A stretch of DNA of 64,000 nucleotides from Streptomyces sp. NRRL S-455. GTDB taxonomy: Bacteria; Actinomycetota; Actinomycetes; Streptomycetales; Streptomycetaceae. Under the pieces are notes generated by a model. That model saw only the letters and a program-made list of their open reading frames with translations. It did no database searches and was not told where the DNA came from. The stretch spans positions 61,710 to 125,709 of the forward strand of contig NZ_JOCT01000020.1 in the NCBI RefSeq assembly GCF_000717875.1, read 5' to 3'. Made by a program: the position numbers and the translations under genes. This document shows, piece after piece, positions 48,393-55,513 of this stretch (positions are counted from its first letter, which is position 1; each line of letters begins with the position of its first letter).

Positions 48393-50120
48393 TCAGGGCG
48401 CCGCGTCCCCCCGGAGGTGACACAGCAGCAGGCACACGTCGTCATCGCGCTCGGAATCGCTCAGCAGCGGATGCAGGATCCGGTCCGCCGAGCCCTCCAG
48501 ATCCGCGTCCAGCTCCGCCGACCGGAAACCGCCGAGCGCCTGCGCCAGCCGCTCGATGCCCGGGTCTATGCCCTGCGCGCGCCGCTCGACCAGCCCGTCC
48601 GTGTACAGCGCGAGCGTCGAGCCCGGAGACAGCCGCACCGTGTGGTCGGAGATCTCCTGGGTGAGAGGGATGCCGAGCATGGCGCCCGGCTTGGCGTCCA
48701 GCGTCCGCACGGTCCCGTCGGCCAGGCGCAGCACCGGCGGCGGATGGCCCGCGGCGGCCCACGTCACCGTCGGCTCGTCCGGATGGAACCGCGCGATGAC
48801 GGCGGTGGCGTACAGATCGGGCTGCAGATGGTGCAGGAACCGGTGCAGCCGGGTCAGCAGCCGGCCCGGGCTGTCGCCGTCGACCGCGTACGCCCGCAGC
48901 GCGGTGCGCAACTGGCTCATCATCACGGCCGCGTGCAGACCGTGCCCGGTCACGTCACCGATGACGGTGATGAGACCGCCGTCCCGCTGGGGGAACGCGT
49001 CGTACCAGTCACCTCCGATGTTCAGCCCGTGCGTGGCGGGCAGGTACCGCGCGGCCAGGCTGAGACCGGGCGTGGTCGGCAGGTCCGTGAGCAGAGCACG
49101 CTGCAGCGTCTCCGCGATGTCACGGTTGTGCTCGAAGCGCCGGGCGTTGTCGATCGCGATACTGGCCCGCCGGGTGAGCTCGATCAGCATCACGGCGTCG
49201 TCCGGGTCCCAGCGCCCACCCGGCGGCGACAGGGTCAGGACACCCAGCGGTGCCCGCCGCGTCGGCAGCGGAACGCACAGCAGCGGCCGCGAGGGGTCGA
49301 GCGCGGACGGCGGGTGGTCGTCCACACCGGGCAGGCCGCCGGGGTGATCGGCGGCGTACTGGGGCCGCCCGGTACGAGCCGCGACCACGGCGGCGGCCGG
49401 GTGCGGCGTCGACCGGCGCTTGTCGTCCTCGTGGTCGAACAGCCAGACGTCGACACTGTGCGCGTACTCCGGCACCAGCAGGTCCGGCAGCCGGCGCACG
49501 ATCTCCTCGTGGTTGAGCGAGGCCGTCAGCACGGCGCTCGCGTCCGCGAGGAACGTCAGCCGGCGGCGGGCGCTCTCCGCCTCGTTGCGTGCGCTGCGCT
49601 CGGCGGCGAAGGCCTCGCGCTGGGCCCGCCCGGCCGCGTCCAGCTCGGCGTGCAGCGCCAGGACGCCCTGGTTGGTCTGGTGCAGCTCCTCGCGGTGGAA
49701 GGCGACCAGGTCCTCCTGCTCGGTGAGCTTGTCCAGCACCGCCGCGGTGTCCTCGTCGGCGCCGAGCAGCGCCTCCGCCAGGGCCGCGGGGTCGTCGGCG
49801 ACGGTGTCGTCCTCCGCGGCCCGGGCCGCCTCGGGGCAGGGGACCGTGACCTCCCACGGCGGCTCCCCGGCGGCGCACGCGTCCGGCGACGGCGTCACCA
49901 CGGCGTGCAGCAGGCCCTCCTCGGCGGGGTCTCCCGCCAGGTCGAGGGTGAGCAGCCAGGTGCCGCCCTTGGTGAGGCACTGCCGCAGATGGGCGCTGAG
50001 GGCGGCGGCCAGCCGGGTCCGCTCGACGGTGGGCACACCGTACGCGGCGGCCAGACGCGCGAGGGCGATACGGGCCCGTGCCGCGTCGGTGACGGTGGTG
50101 ATCTGCCAAGTGCGCATCAT
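48393..50120 (-). CDS. GAF and PP2C (SpoIIE/RsbU-type) serine phosphatase
   Basis: 575 residues. The N-terminal domain (1-110) reads WQITTVTDAARARIALARLAAAYGV, an RsbT/HATPase-like remnant. A coiled coil follows at about 130-190 (EDLVAFHREELHQTNQGVLALHAELDAAGRAQREAF). The GAF-like domain is at about 190-340 (TFLADASAVLTASLNHEEIVRRLPDLLVPEYAHSVDVWLF). The PP2C phosphatase is at about 360-570, with metal-binding IGGDWYDAF and VIGDVTGHGLHAAVMM. It dephosphorylates anti-anti-sigma factors to release a sigma factor. Last gene of the stressosome operon, overlapping the previous gene by 4 bases. Confidence 0.9.
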   Translation of the reverse strand: MMRTWQITTVTDAARARIALARLAAAYGVPTVERTRLAAALSAHLRQCLTKGGTWLLTLDLAGDPAEEGLLHAVVTPSPDACAAGEPPWEVTVPCPEAARAAEDDTVADDPAALAEALLGADEDTAAVLDKLTEQEDLVAFHREELHQTNQGVLALHAELDAAGRAQREAFAAERSARNEAESARRRLTFLADASAVLTASLNHEEIVRRLPDLLVPEYAHSVDVWLFDHEDDKRRSTPHPAAAVVAARTGRPQYAADHPGGLPGVDDHPPSALDPSRPLLCVPLPTRRAPLGVLTLSPPGGRWDPDDAVMLIELTRRASIAIDNARRFEHNRDIAETLQRALLTDLPTTPGLSLAARYLPATHGLNIGGDWYDAFPQRDGGLITVIGDVTGHGLHAAVMMSQLRTALRAYAVDGDSPGRLLTRLHRFLHHLQPDLYATAVIARFHPDEPTVTWAAAGHPPPVLRLADGTVRTLDAKPGAMLGIPLTQEISDHTVRLSPGSTLALYTDGLVERRAQGIDPGIERLAQALGGFRSAELDADLEGSADRILHPLLSDSERDDDVCLLLCHLRGDAAP

Positions 50121-51751
50121 GGGTGTTCCGGCGGGTTCGGAGTCAGCACGGCCACGGCGGTGTCGTCCCGCACCGGCCGGGCGGGACTGCTCGCGTCACG
50201 TATCGTCACGGCGGCCGTCACGGCCGGGTCGACCGCCCCCGGACCGGTGTCGGCGGGCGGCGTCCAGCGGCTGGGCAGACCATCGGTGTGCAGGATCAGC
50301 AGGCGGTCGGGCCCCCAGTCGGCCTCCTCCTCGCGGAGGGTCGCGGGCCGGTGCGCGCCCACTATGCCGGGCCGCGACAGCAGAGGACGCCAGGTGCCGT
50401 CCGCGCGCAGCCGCGCCCCCACGTTCCCGATGCCGGCGAACCGCAGCCGCCCGGATCGCAGGTCGAGCTGGGCCAGGGCGACGGCCGCGCCCCGGGTGCC
50501 CTTCAGCGCGTCGTGGAGCCGCCGCAGCGACTCGGCCGGGGTGAGGTGGGCCCAGCGGTGCAGCGCCGCGACCGCGGCGGACGAGGCCCGGGCCGCCTCC
50601 GGGCCGTGCCCCAGCCCGTCCGCCAGCATCAGCGTCACCCGGTCCCCGGATCGCACCCATGTCCAGGCGTCACCCGAGTACTCGGCTCCCGCGTACGGGA
50701 TGTTCACGCCGCCCGCCCGCACGCCGGCGACCGGGACGGAACGATCCCGTGAACGATCCGTTCGCGCGACGCGTCCGGGAGCCCCACCCTCCGGCAGACC
50801 GTGGGGCGGGGCTCCTGGGAGGCCCGGCTCGTTCCGCTGCACGCCGCTGCCCTCGGGCCCCGCGGACCCCGCCGACCCCGCGGATTCGAGAGGTGGCAGG
50901 CCGTGGGTCGGCGTTCGAGGCGCTGGCTCATCGCTCCGCACACCACCGACCCCGGCACCGGGTCCCGGGGGGCCGGAGACCTGCGCTGTCCGGGAGCCCG
51001 ACGCGTTCCCAGGCGTGCTGTCGCCGGGGAACCCGGCGTTCGGCAGTCCGTGTACGGGACCGCCTCGCAGACCCGGCTCGTTCGCCCACGCGGGGCTGCC
51101 CGCGGACGGGTCGCCCGGCAGGCCACCGTCGGCCACGGCTCCGACCGGGGACGCGATCGACGGTGAGGCACCGCCGGGTACGCCGGACGGCCACAGCCCG
51201 CTGCCGGAGGTCCTGCCGTCGGACCACACCGCGCCCGGGGCACCGGGCACGGGCCGGTCGCCCCAGGTGCCCGACATCCCGTCGGACCACACCGTCACGG
51301 CCGGGCGGGCGGGGACGCCGTCGCGACGCCGCGTGGTGCCGACCCGGGCCGCCGCGACAGTGCCGCGGCCAGGCGTGCTCTGCAGGTGGAAATCGTCGGC
51401 GAGCCGCAGACACGTACCGAGGCCCGCACCCAGCGAGCGGGTCGTGGAGAAACCGTCGCGCAGCGCCGCCGGCACGTCGGGAATACCCGGGCCGTGGTCG
51501 AACGCGACGATCTGCACGACCCGGGAGGCCTCACCGCCCTCGCGCAGCACGGGCGGGTCCACGACGTCGATGAGCACCTGACCGCCCTCGGCATGCTTGA
51601 GCAGATTCGTGGCGAGCTCGGTCGCGACCAGCGCGGCGGCGGCGGTGCGCCGCTCGTCGAGCCCGGCCAGCGCGGCCGCGCCCTCCGCGGCTACCCGCGT
51701 GTCGCGAACCCGGGTCGAGTCGCGCACCGGGACGTCCCACACCCGCGGCAT
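50117..51751 (-). CDS. RsbT-like ATPase fused to a PP2C phosphatase through a long linker
   Basis: 544 residues. The N-terminal HATPase (1-135) has the N-box LVATELATNLLKHAEGG, FDHGPGIPD and TTRSLGAGLGTCLRLADDF. A low-complexity Gly/Pro/Ser linker of about 200 residues follows (about 150-340) with recurring NEPGLxGxPxHGLP-like elements. The C-terminal PP2C/RsbX-type phosphatase has YSGDAWTWVRSGDRVTLMLADGLGHGPEAARAS and ILHTDGLPSRW. A kinase-like and a phosphatase part in one chain could both switch stressosome partners on and off. TGATG overlap with rsbT before it and ATGA with the phosphatase after it. Confidence 0.87.
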   Translation of the reverse strand: MPRVWDVPVRDSTRVRDTRVAAEGAAALAGLDERRTAAAALVATELATNLLKHAEGGQVLIDVVDPPVLREGGEASRVVQIVAFDHGPGIPDVPAALRDGFSTTRSLGAGLGTCLRLADDFHLQSTPGRGTVAAARVGTTRRRDGVPARPAVTVWSDGMSGTWGDRPVPGAPGAVWSDGRTSGSGLWPSGVPGGASPSIASPVGAVADGGLPGDPSAGSPAWANEPGLRGGPVHGLPNAGFPGDSTPGNASGSRTAQVSGPPGPGAGVGGVRSDEPAPRTPTHGLPPLESAGSAGSAGPEGSGVQRNEPGLPGAPPHGLPEGGAPGRVARTDRSRDRSVPVAGVRAGGVNIPYAGAEYSGDAWTWVRSGDRVTLMLADGLGHGPEAARASSAAVAALHRWAHLTPAESLRRLHDALKGTRGAAVALAQLDLRSGRLRFAGIGNVGARLRADGTWRPLLSRPGIVGAHRPATLREEEADWGPDRLLILHTDGLPSRWTPPADTGPGAVDPAVTAAVTIRDASSPARPVRDDTAVAVLTPNPPEHP

Positions 51752-52191
51752 CAGGCCTCCTCGCGCGGGCGCGGCGGCCGGCCCACCCAGCAGGTGACCC
51801 GCACGGTGGTGCCCGCGCCCGGCCTGCTGTCGATGTCGAAGTCGTGCACCAGGCGCCGCGCACCGCTCAGCCCCAACCCCAGCCCTCCGCCGGAGGTGTA
51901 GCCGTCGCTGAGCGCCTGTTCCAGGTCGGCGATGCCCGGCCCCTCGTCCGCGAAGGCCAGCCGGAGGCCCGGCACACCCCCGCCGCTGACGTGCGTCGCC
52001 TCCATCCGGCCGCCACCGCCGTGCACGAGGGTGTTGCGGGCCAGCTCACTGGCCGCCGTGACCAGCTTGGTCTGCTCCACCAGGCCGAAGCCGAGCCGGG
52101 CCGCGGCCTGCCGGACGTGCTGTCGCACCCACACCAGGTCCATGTCCGACCGGATGGGCAAGCAGGCCTCCACACCCGCGGCAGTGTGCAT
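51751..52191 (-). CDS. rsbT: RsbT-type serine kinase (switch protein)
   Basis: 146 residues of the RsbT/HATPase family: ACLPIRSDMDLVWVRQHVRQAAARLGFG, N-box KLVTAASELARNTLVHGGG, FADEGPGIADLEQALSDGYTSGGGLGLGLSGARRLVHDFDI. In the stressosome RsbT phosphorylates RsbR and RsbS, is released and activates downstream phosphatases. GAGAG lies upstream of the ATG; a GTG directly precedes it. The start overlaps the rsbS stop (TGATG) and its stop overlaps the ATPase-PP2C fusion. Confidence 0.9.
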   Translation of the reverse strand: MHTAAGVEACLPIRSDMDLVWVRQHVRQAAARLGFGLVEQTKLVTAASELARNTLVHGGGGRMEATHVSGGGVPGLRLAFADEGPGIADLEQALSDGYTSGGGLGLGLSGARRLVHDFDIDSRPGAGTTVRVTCWVGRPPRPREEA

Positions 52192-52610
52192 CACGGACTC
52201 TCCCGACGCGCGCGGCCGGCACGGGACACCGGGGCCTGTTGCGAGAGGAGTTCCATGCCCGCCTCGGTGCTGAGCGCGGTGCTCAGTCCGGGCAACGTCA
52301 GGCCCAGTTCCACCAGCGTGATGGCGACCGCCGGACGCATACCGGCCACCACGGTCCGCGCGGCCAGCAGCTCGGCCTGCGCGGCGATCTCCGCCAGCAC
52401 CCGGCCGAGGAAGGAGTCGACGATCTCCACACCGGAGATGTCGATCAGGACACCGCGCACCCCGGTACGCACGATGGTGTCCGCGAGGTCCTGCTGGAGC
52501 TGCTGCGCCGTGCTGTCGTGCAGGTCCCCCTGGAGTGTGACCAGCAGGACGTCGCCGAGCCGCAGGACCGGCACGTGGCCCGTGACGGGACGGGAGTGGG
52601 CCTCGCTCAC
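52191..52610 (-). CDS. rsbS: RsbS-type STAS stressosome protein
   Basis: 139 residues of a single STAS domain: VPVLRLGDVLLVTLQGDLHDSTAQQLQQDLADTIV, then VLIDISGVEIVDSFLGRVLAEIAAQAELLAARTVVAG. The Ser of DISGVEIVDS is the known target of RsbT phosphorylation in RsbS proteins. A short C-terminal tail follows. It starts with GTG inside the rsbR stop (GTGA overlap). Confidence 0.92.
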   Translation of the reverse strand: MSEAHSRPVTGHVPVLRLGDVLLVTLQGDLHDSTAQQLQQDLADTIVRTGVRGVLIDISGVEIVDSFLGRVLAEIAAQAELLAARTVVAGMRPAVAITLVELGLTLPGLSTALSTEAGMELLSQQAPVSRAGRARRESP

Positions 52611-53494
52611 CGCTGACCCGCACCCGGGTTCACGATGTCCGCGCCGAGCTGGTGCAGCGCGTACCCCAGCGCGTCGGAGAGGCTCGCGCGGGTGATCACG
52701 TCCAGGTCCAGGCCCAGGTGGACGATGGTCTGCGCGATGGCGGGACGGATGCCCGAGACGATGCACTCGGCGCCCATCAGCCGCGCCGCGGCGACGGTCT
52801 TCATCAGGTGCTGGGCGACCAGCGAGTCGACCGTGGGCACCCCGGTGATGTCGAGGATCGCGAACCGGGCGTGCTGCTCGACGATGGAGTTCAGCAGCGT
52901 CTCCATCACGACCTGGCTGCGGGCGCTGTCCAGCGTCCCGATCAGCGGTACGGCCACGATGCCGTCCCACAGCCGGATGACCGGGGTGGCCACCTCCATC
53001 AGCTGCATCCGCTGCCGGTCGCTGAGCGCCTGCCACTCGCTCAGTGCCGTCTGCATCGCCACCAGCCGCAAGGTGCCCATCAGCACGGTGAGTGCCGTCG
53101 AACACGCCCGCAGATGCTCGGGCGGCGCCTGCTCCAGATCGGCGGCCAGCAGGTTCTCGACGGGCGGCCGCAGCGCGGCCAGCTCGCTGGAGACCTGGGT
53201 GTTGGACAGTCCGGCGCGGGAACGGGCCGCCCCCATCCGGGCCAGCTGCTCGCGCACTGCGCTGAACCCCGCCGAGTCCGGGTCCTCCACCTGCTCCGAG
53301 TCGGCCACCTGGGCCAGCGCGTCCACGATGGCCTTGCCCGCCTCCACCGCCTCGTCCCGCGAAACGGTGAACACGGTACGGAACAGCGCCTCGTCCGCCC
53401 ACCGCTGGGCGATCTGCTCACGCCGGCGCTGCAGGAAGTCCCTCACTTCGTGCGTGGGCGTGGTGAGCTGTCCGTCCGCTTCGTGCTCCGGCAC
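52607..53494 (-). CDS. rsbR: RsbR-type stressosome sensor protein
   Basis: 295 residues. The N-terminal RsbRD-like helical sensor domain is at about 15-165 (EVRDFLQRRREQIAQRWADEALFRTVFTVSRDEAVEAG to LRLVAMQTALSEWQALSDRQR). A STAS domain is at about 175-285 (GIVAVPLIGTLDSARSQVVMETLLNSIVEQHARFAILDITGVPTVDSLVAQHL). The Thr of DITGVPTVDS is the phosphorylation site equivalent to that of RsbR. It senses stress and scaffolds the stressosome with RsbS. GTG start behind GAGGAGAG. First gene of rsbR-rsbS-rsbT-(ATPase/PP2C)-PP2C. Confidence 0.92.
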   Translation of the reverse strand: MPEHEADGQLTTPTHEVRDFLQRRREQIAQRWADEALFRTVFTVSRDEAVEAGKAIVDALAQVADSEQVEDPDSAGFSAVREQLARMGAARSRAGLSNTQVSSELAALRPPVENLLAADLEQAPPEHLRACSTALTVLMGTLRLVAMQTALSEWQALSDRQRMQLMEVATPVIRLWDGIVAVPLIGTLDSARSQVVMETLLNSIVEQHARFAILDITGVPTVDSLVAQHLMKTVAAARLMGAECIVSGIRPAIAQTIVHLGLDLDVITRASLSDALGYALHQLGADIVNPGAGQR

Positions 53495-53758
53495 CTGGTT
53501 CTCTCCTCATCCGCGTTGCGTCGACCGAACCCGCTTCAGGCAACGAGACGGCTCTGTGACACTTGCCGGGCGACAACTCTAACCATGCGCCTACCTCGTA
53601 CGACACCGGATCGGCTGGAAGCGATCCGGTTCAGGGCGACAGCGGCTGGCCACCGCCGTCACCGGCGCGCGCAGGGTGAACCGACGTCCGGGCAGGGCGG
53701 AGTGAGGCACCGGGCCGACGGCCCCGCCGGGGCCGCGCCCCCTGGGGCGCCCGGTTCG

Positions 53759-54160
53759 TCAGACGCCCTCTTCCCCCGGCCCGTCGGGTACGGCCGGCCC
53801 TTCGTCGACGCGGGCCAGGGCCTCGTCCAGAGTCTCCGATATCGGCACGGTGATGCTGACGCCGGTCAGGTCCAGGACGCGACGTACGGCCGGGGTCGGG
53901 TTGATGACGTGCACGCTGCCGGCGTCACCGCGGGTCTCCTGGTACACCCGCAGGATGATGTTCATCCCCGACGAGTCCATGAACGGGACGGACGAGAGGT
54001 CGAGCAGGAAGTGCCGTCGGCCGTGGTGGAGTTGGTTGGCCAGATGGGCCTGGAACTCGGTCGCGGTGTCGACGTCCAGGTAGCCGTCGACCGTGATCAG
54101 GGCCACGTCCTCCCGGGGCAGTTCGACTTCCACGGATAGCGGGTTCTGGGCGAGGGGCAC
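53759..54160 (-). CDS. RsbV-type anti-anti-sigma factor (STAS)
   Basis: 133 residues. VEVELPREDVALITVDGYLDVDTATEFQAHLANQLHHGRRHFLLDLSSVPFMDSSGMNIILRVYQE carries the phosphorylatable Ser in MDSSGMN. Such factors, when dephosphorylated, bind an anti-sigma ATPase and free the sigma factor. GTG at 54160 has GGAGG upstream; a TTG opening at 54175 would include this site. It stands alone, 264 bases before the stressosome operon in the same direction. Confidence 0.88.
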   Translation of the reverse strand: MPLAQNPLSVEVELPREDVALITVDGYLDVDTATEFQAHLANQLHHGRRHFLLDLSSVPFMDSSGMNIILRVYQETRGDAGSVHVINPTPAVRRVLDLTGVSITVPISETLDEALARVDEGPAVPDGPGEEGV

Positions 54161-54504
54161 GGGTACCTCCAACAAGTGCTACGGCCTGGGCAGGTCACCT
54201 CTGCGGATGACCGCGGTGCGGGGCGATGCCGGTCGTGGGGCGGGCTCTGACGCCGTTTCTCATGTGCCTCCCTTCGCTGCCGGGCTCCGATATCACCGCG
54301 CCCCGCGATTACCCCGGAAACCGCACACCATGCATCCGGACATGAAGCGGTTCGAGCCCCGGGTGCGGGTGTCCCCCCGATCGCACGGCCGTGCGCCGAA
54401 TGCGCTTGCGGCAGGAGGGTAATTGGTGCTGTGGAGAGGGGCCGGCGGGAGCCGTCCGCCCGGCTCCGAGGGGATCCGCACACCGCCAGGGAGGATGGAA
54501 CAGC
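54161..54504. other. 344-base divergent gap
   Basis: It holds the ribosome binding site of the STAS gene on the left and a SigB-like promoter candidate for the PRC-barrel gene on the right (54398-54422). I see no gene, strong hairpin or repeat otherwise. Confidence 0.6.
54398..54422 (+). promoter_or_regulatory. Candidate SigB-type promoter before the PRC-barrel gene
   Basis: GAAT, 15 bases, GGGTAA is near the SigB consensus GNNT-N14/16-GGGTAC. It ends 82 bases before the GTG at 54505. Confidence 0.35.
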
Positions 54505-54876
54505 GTGACCATCGACAGAATCTGGTCGTACGCGCCGGGAAGCGGTCATGCCGAGGGGGTGGACCTGACCGGGTTCACCGTCGCCGCGACCGACGGCACG
54601 ATCGGGCACGTGGACCGGGAGGCGGCCCCGCACGGCATGCGGCACCTGGTCGTCGACACCGGTGTCTGGGTGTTCGGCCGCAGCGTCCTGGTGCCGGCCG
54701 GGGTGGTCACCGCCGTCGACGGACAGGCCCGGAAGATCACGCTGGCGTGCAGCAGGGGAGACGCCAAGGCGGCGCCCCGCTTCCAGACGGACAGTGAGAC
54801 CAGGGACCGGGAGTACCTGACCGCCGTGGGCGACTACTACGACCGGCTGCCACCGCGCGAGACGGCCTCGGTCTGA
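54505..54876 (+). CDS. PRC-barrel domain protein
   Basis: 123 residues. A PRC-barrel covers about 18-85: DLTGFTVAATDGTIGHVDREAAPHGMRHLVVDTGVWVFGRSVLVPAGVVTAVDG. A charged tail ends with SETRDREYLTAVGDYYDRLP. Such proteins are frequent among streptomycete general-stress genes; their role is unclear. GGGAGG precedes the GTG. Its neighbours are sigma-regulation genes, and a SigB-like box lies upstream. Confidence 0.82.
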   Translation: MTIDRIWSYAPGSGHAEGVDLTGFTVAATDGTIGHVDREAAPHGMRHLVVDTGVWVFGRSVLVPAGVVTAVDGQARKITLACSRGDAKAAPRFQTDSETRDREYLTAVGDYYDRLPPRETASV

Positions 54877-54929
54877 GCGAACCCGGTGGAAGCGAACCCG
54901 GTCCGAGTGAACTCGGTCCGGGCGAACCG

Positions 54930-54954
54930 GTCACGGGCGCGCCGCGCCCGTGAC
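54930..54954. terminator. Bidirectional hairpin terminator
   Basis: GTCACGGGCGC and GCGCCCGTGAC form a perfect 11-bp stem with a 3-base loop, between the stops of the convergent PRC-barrel and anti-sigma genes. Confidence 0.8.
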
Positions 54955-54963
54955 ACTCCCGGC

Positions 54964-55398
54964 TCACCAGGGCAGGAAGACGTGCACGTCCTTGCCGCGC
55001 TCGTCGGTCACCACGCTGACCTGGTCGCACAGCGTGTGGATCAGGTGCCAGCCGATACCGCCGCCACCACTGCGCGGATCGAAGGGACGGGGGGCGGGCT
55101 CCGTGGTGCTGGTGTCGTGCAGGACGACATGCACCCCGTCGAAGGTCCGGCGCATCCGCAGTGCGAACGGACCCGGCGCGTACTGGACCGCGTTGGCGGC
55201 CAGTTCCGTCACCACCAACAGGATGTCGTCCCAGTACTCGGGGGCAGAGGGCGGTGCGGAGCGTGCCAGATCACGCAGGAACTCCTCCGCGGCCAGCCGC
55301 GCACCCGTCACGTCGTGCGGCTCGCCCACGAAGCTGTTCGTGCGGCTCGGGATCTCCTCGGAGGTCAGTGCGTCATCCCCACGCGGCTCGGTTGACAT
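54964..55398 (-). CDS. Anti-sigma-type HATPase (RsbW-like)
   Basis: 144 residues. TGARLAAEEFLRDLARSA is followed by the N-box ILLVVTELAANAVQYAPGPF, the Asp-bearing VVLHDTSTTEPAP and GGGGIGWHLIHTLCDQVSV (G-box). This is the HATPase_c_2 family of serine kinases that hold sigma or anti-anti-sigma factors. GGAAAGG precedes the ATG. It may partner the RsbV-like factor at 53759 or the sigma factor at 41704; the sequence does not say which. Confidence 0.82.
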   Translation of the reverse strand: MSTEPRGDDALTSEEIPSRTNSFVGEPHDVTGARLAAEEFLRDLARSAPPSAPEYWDDILLVVTELAANAVQYAPGPFALRMRRTFDGVHVVLHDTSTTEPAPRPFDPRSGGGGIGWHLIHTLCDQVSVVTDERGKDVHVFLPW

Positions 55399-55513
55399 AT
55401 CGCCTTTCCGGCCCGGCGTCAGCGAGGGCTGTCGTCAGGGCTGTCGTCCTTTCTCTTGCGTCGCCACTGTTGCGTGTTCCCGTGCGGGCGGGGCCTACTC
55501 GTCCGGCTCGTGA

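Noticed and set aside
48417..51581. A plus-strand open frame of over 1,000 codons antisense to the stressosome phosphatases
   Set aside because: The minus strand encodes clear PP2C and ATPase domains with overlapping starts; the plus frame has only low-complexity Arg/Gln/Gly-rich sequence.
54171..54184. A third KstR2-like site, AACAAGTGCTACGG
   Set aside because: Only the left half fits; the right half lacks the TTG arm and it lies before an anti-anti-sigma gene unrelated to the island.
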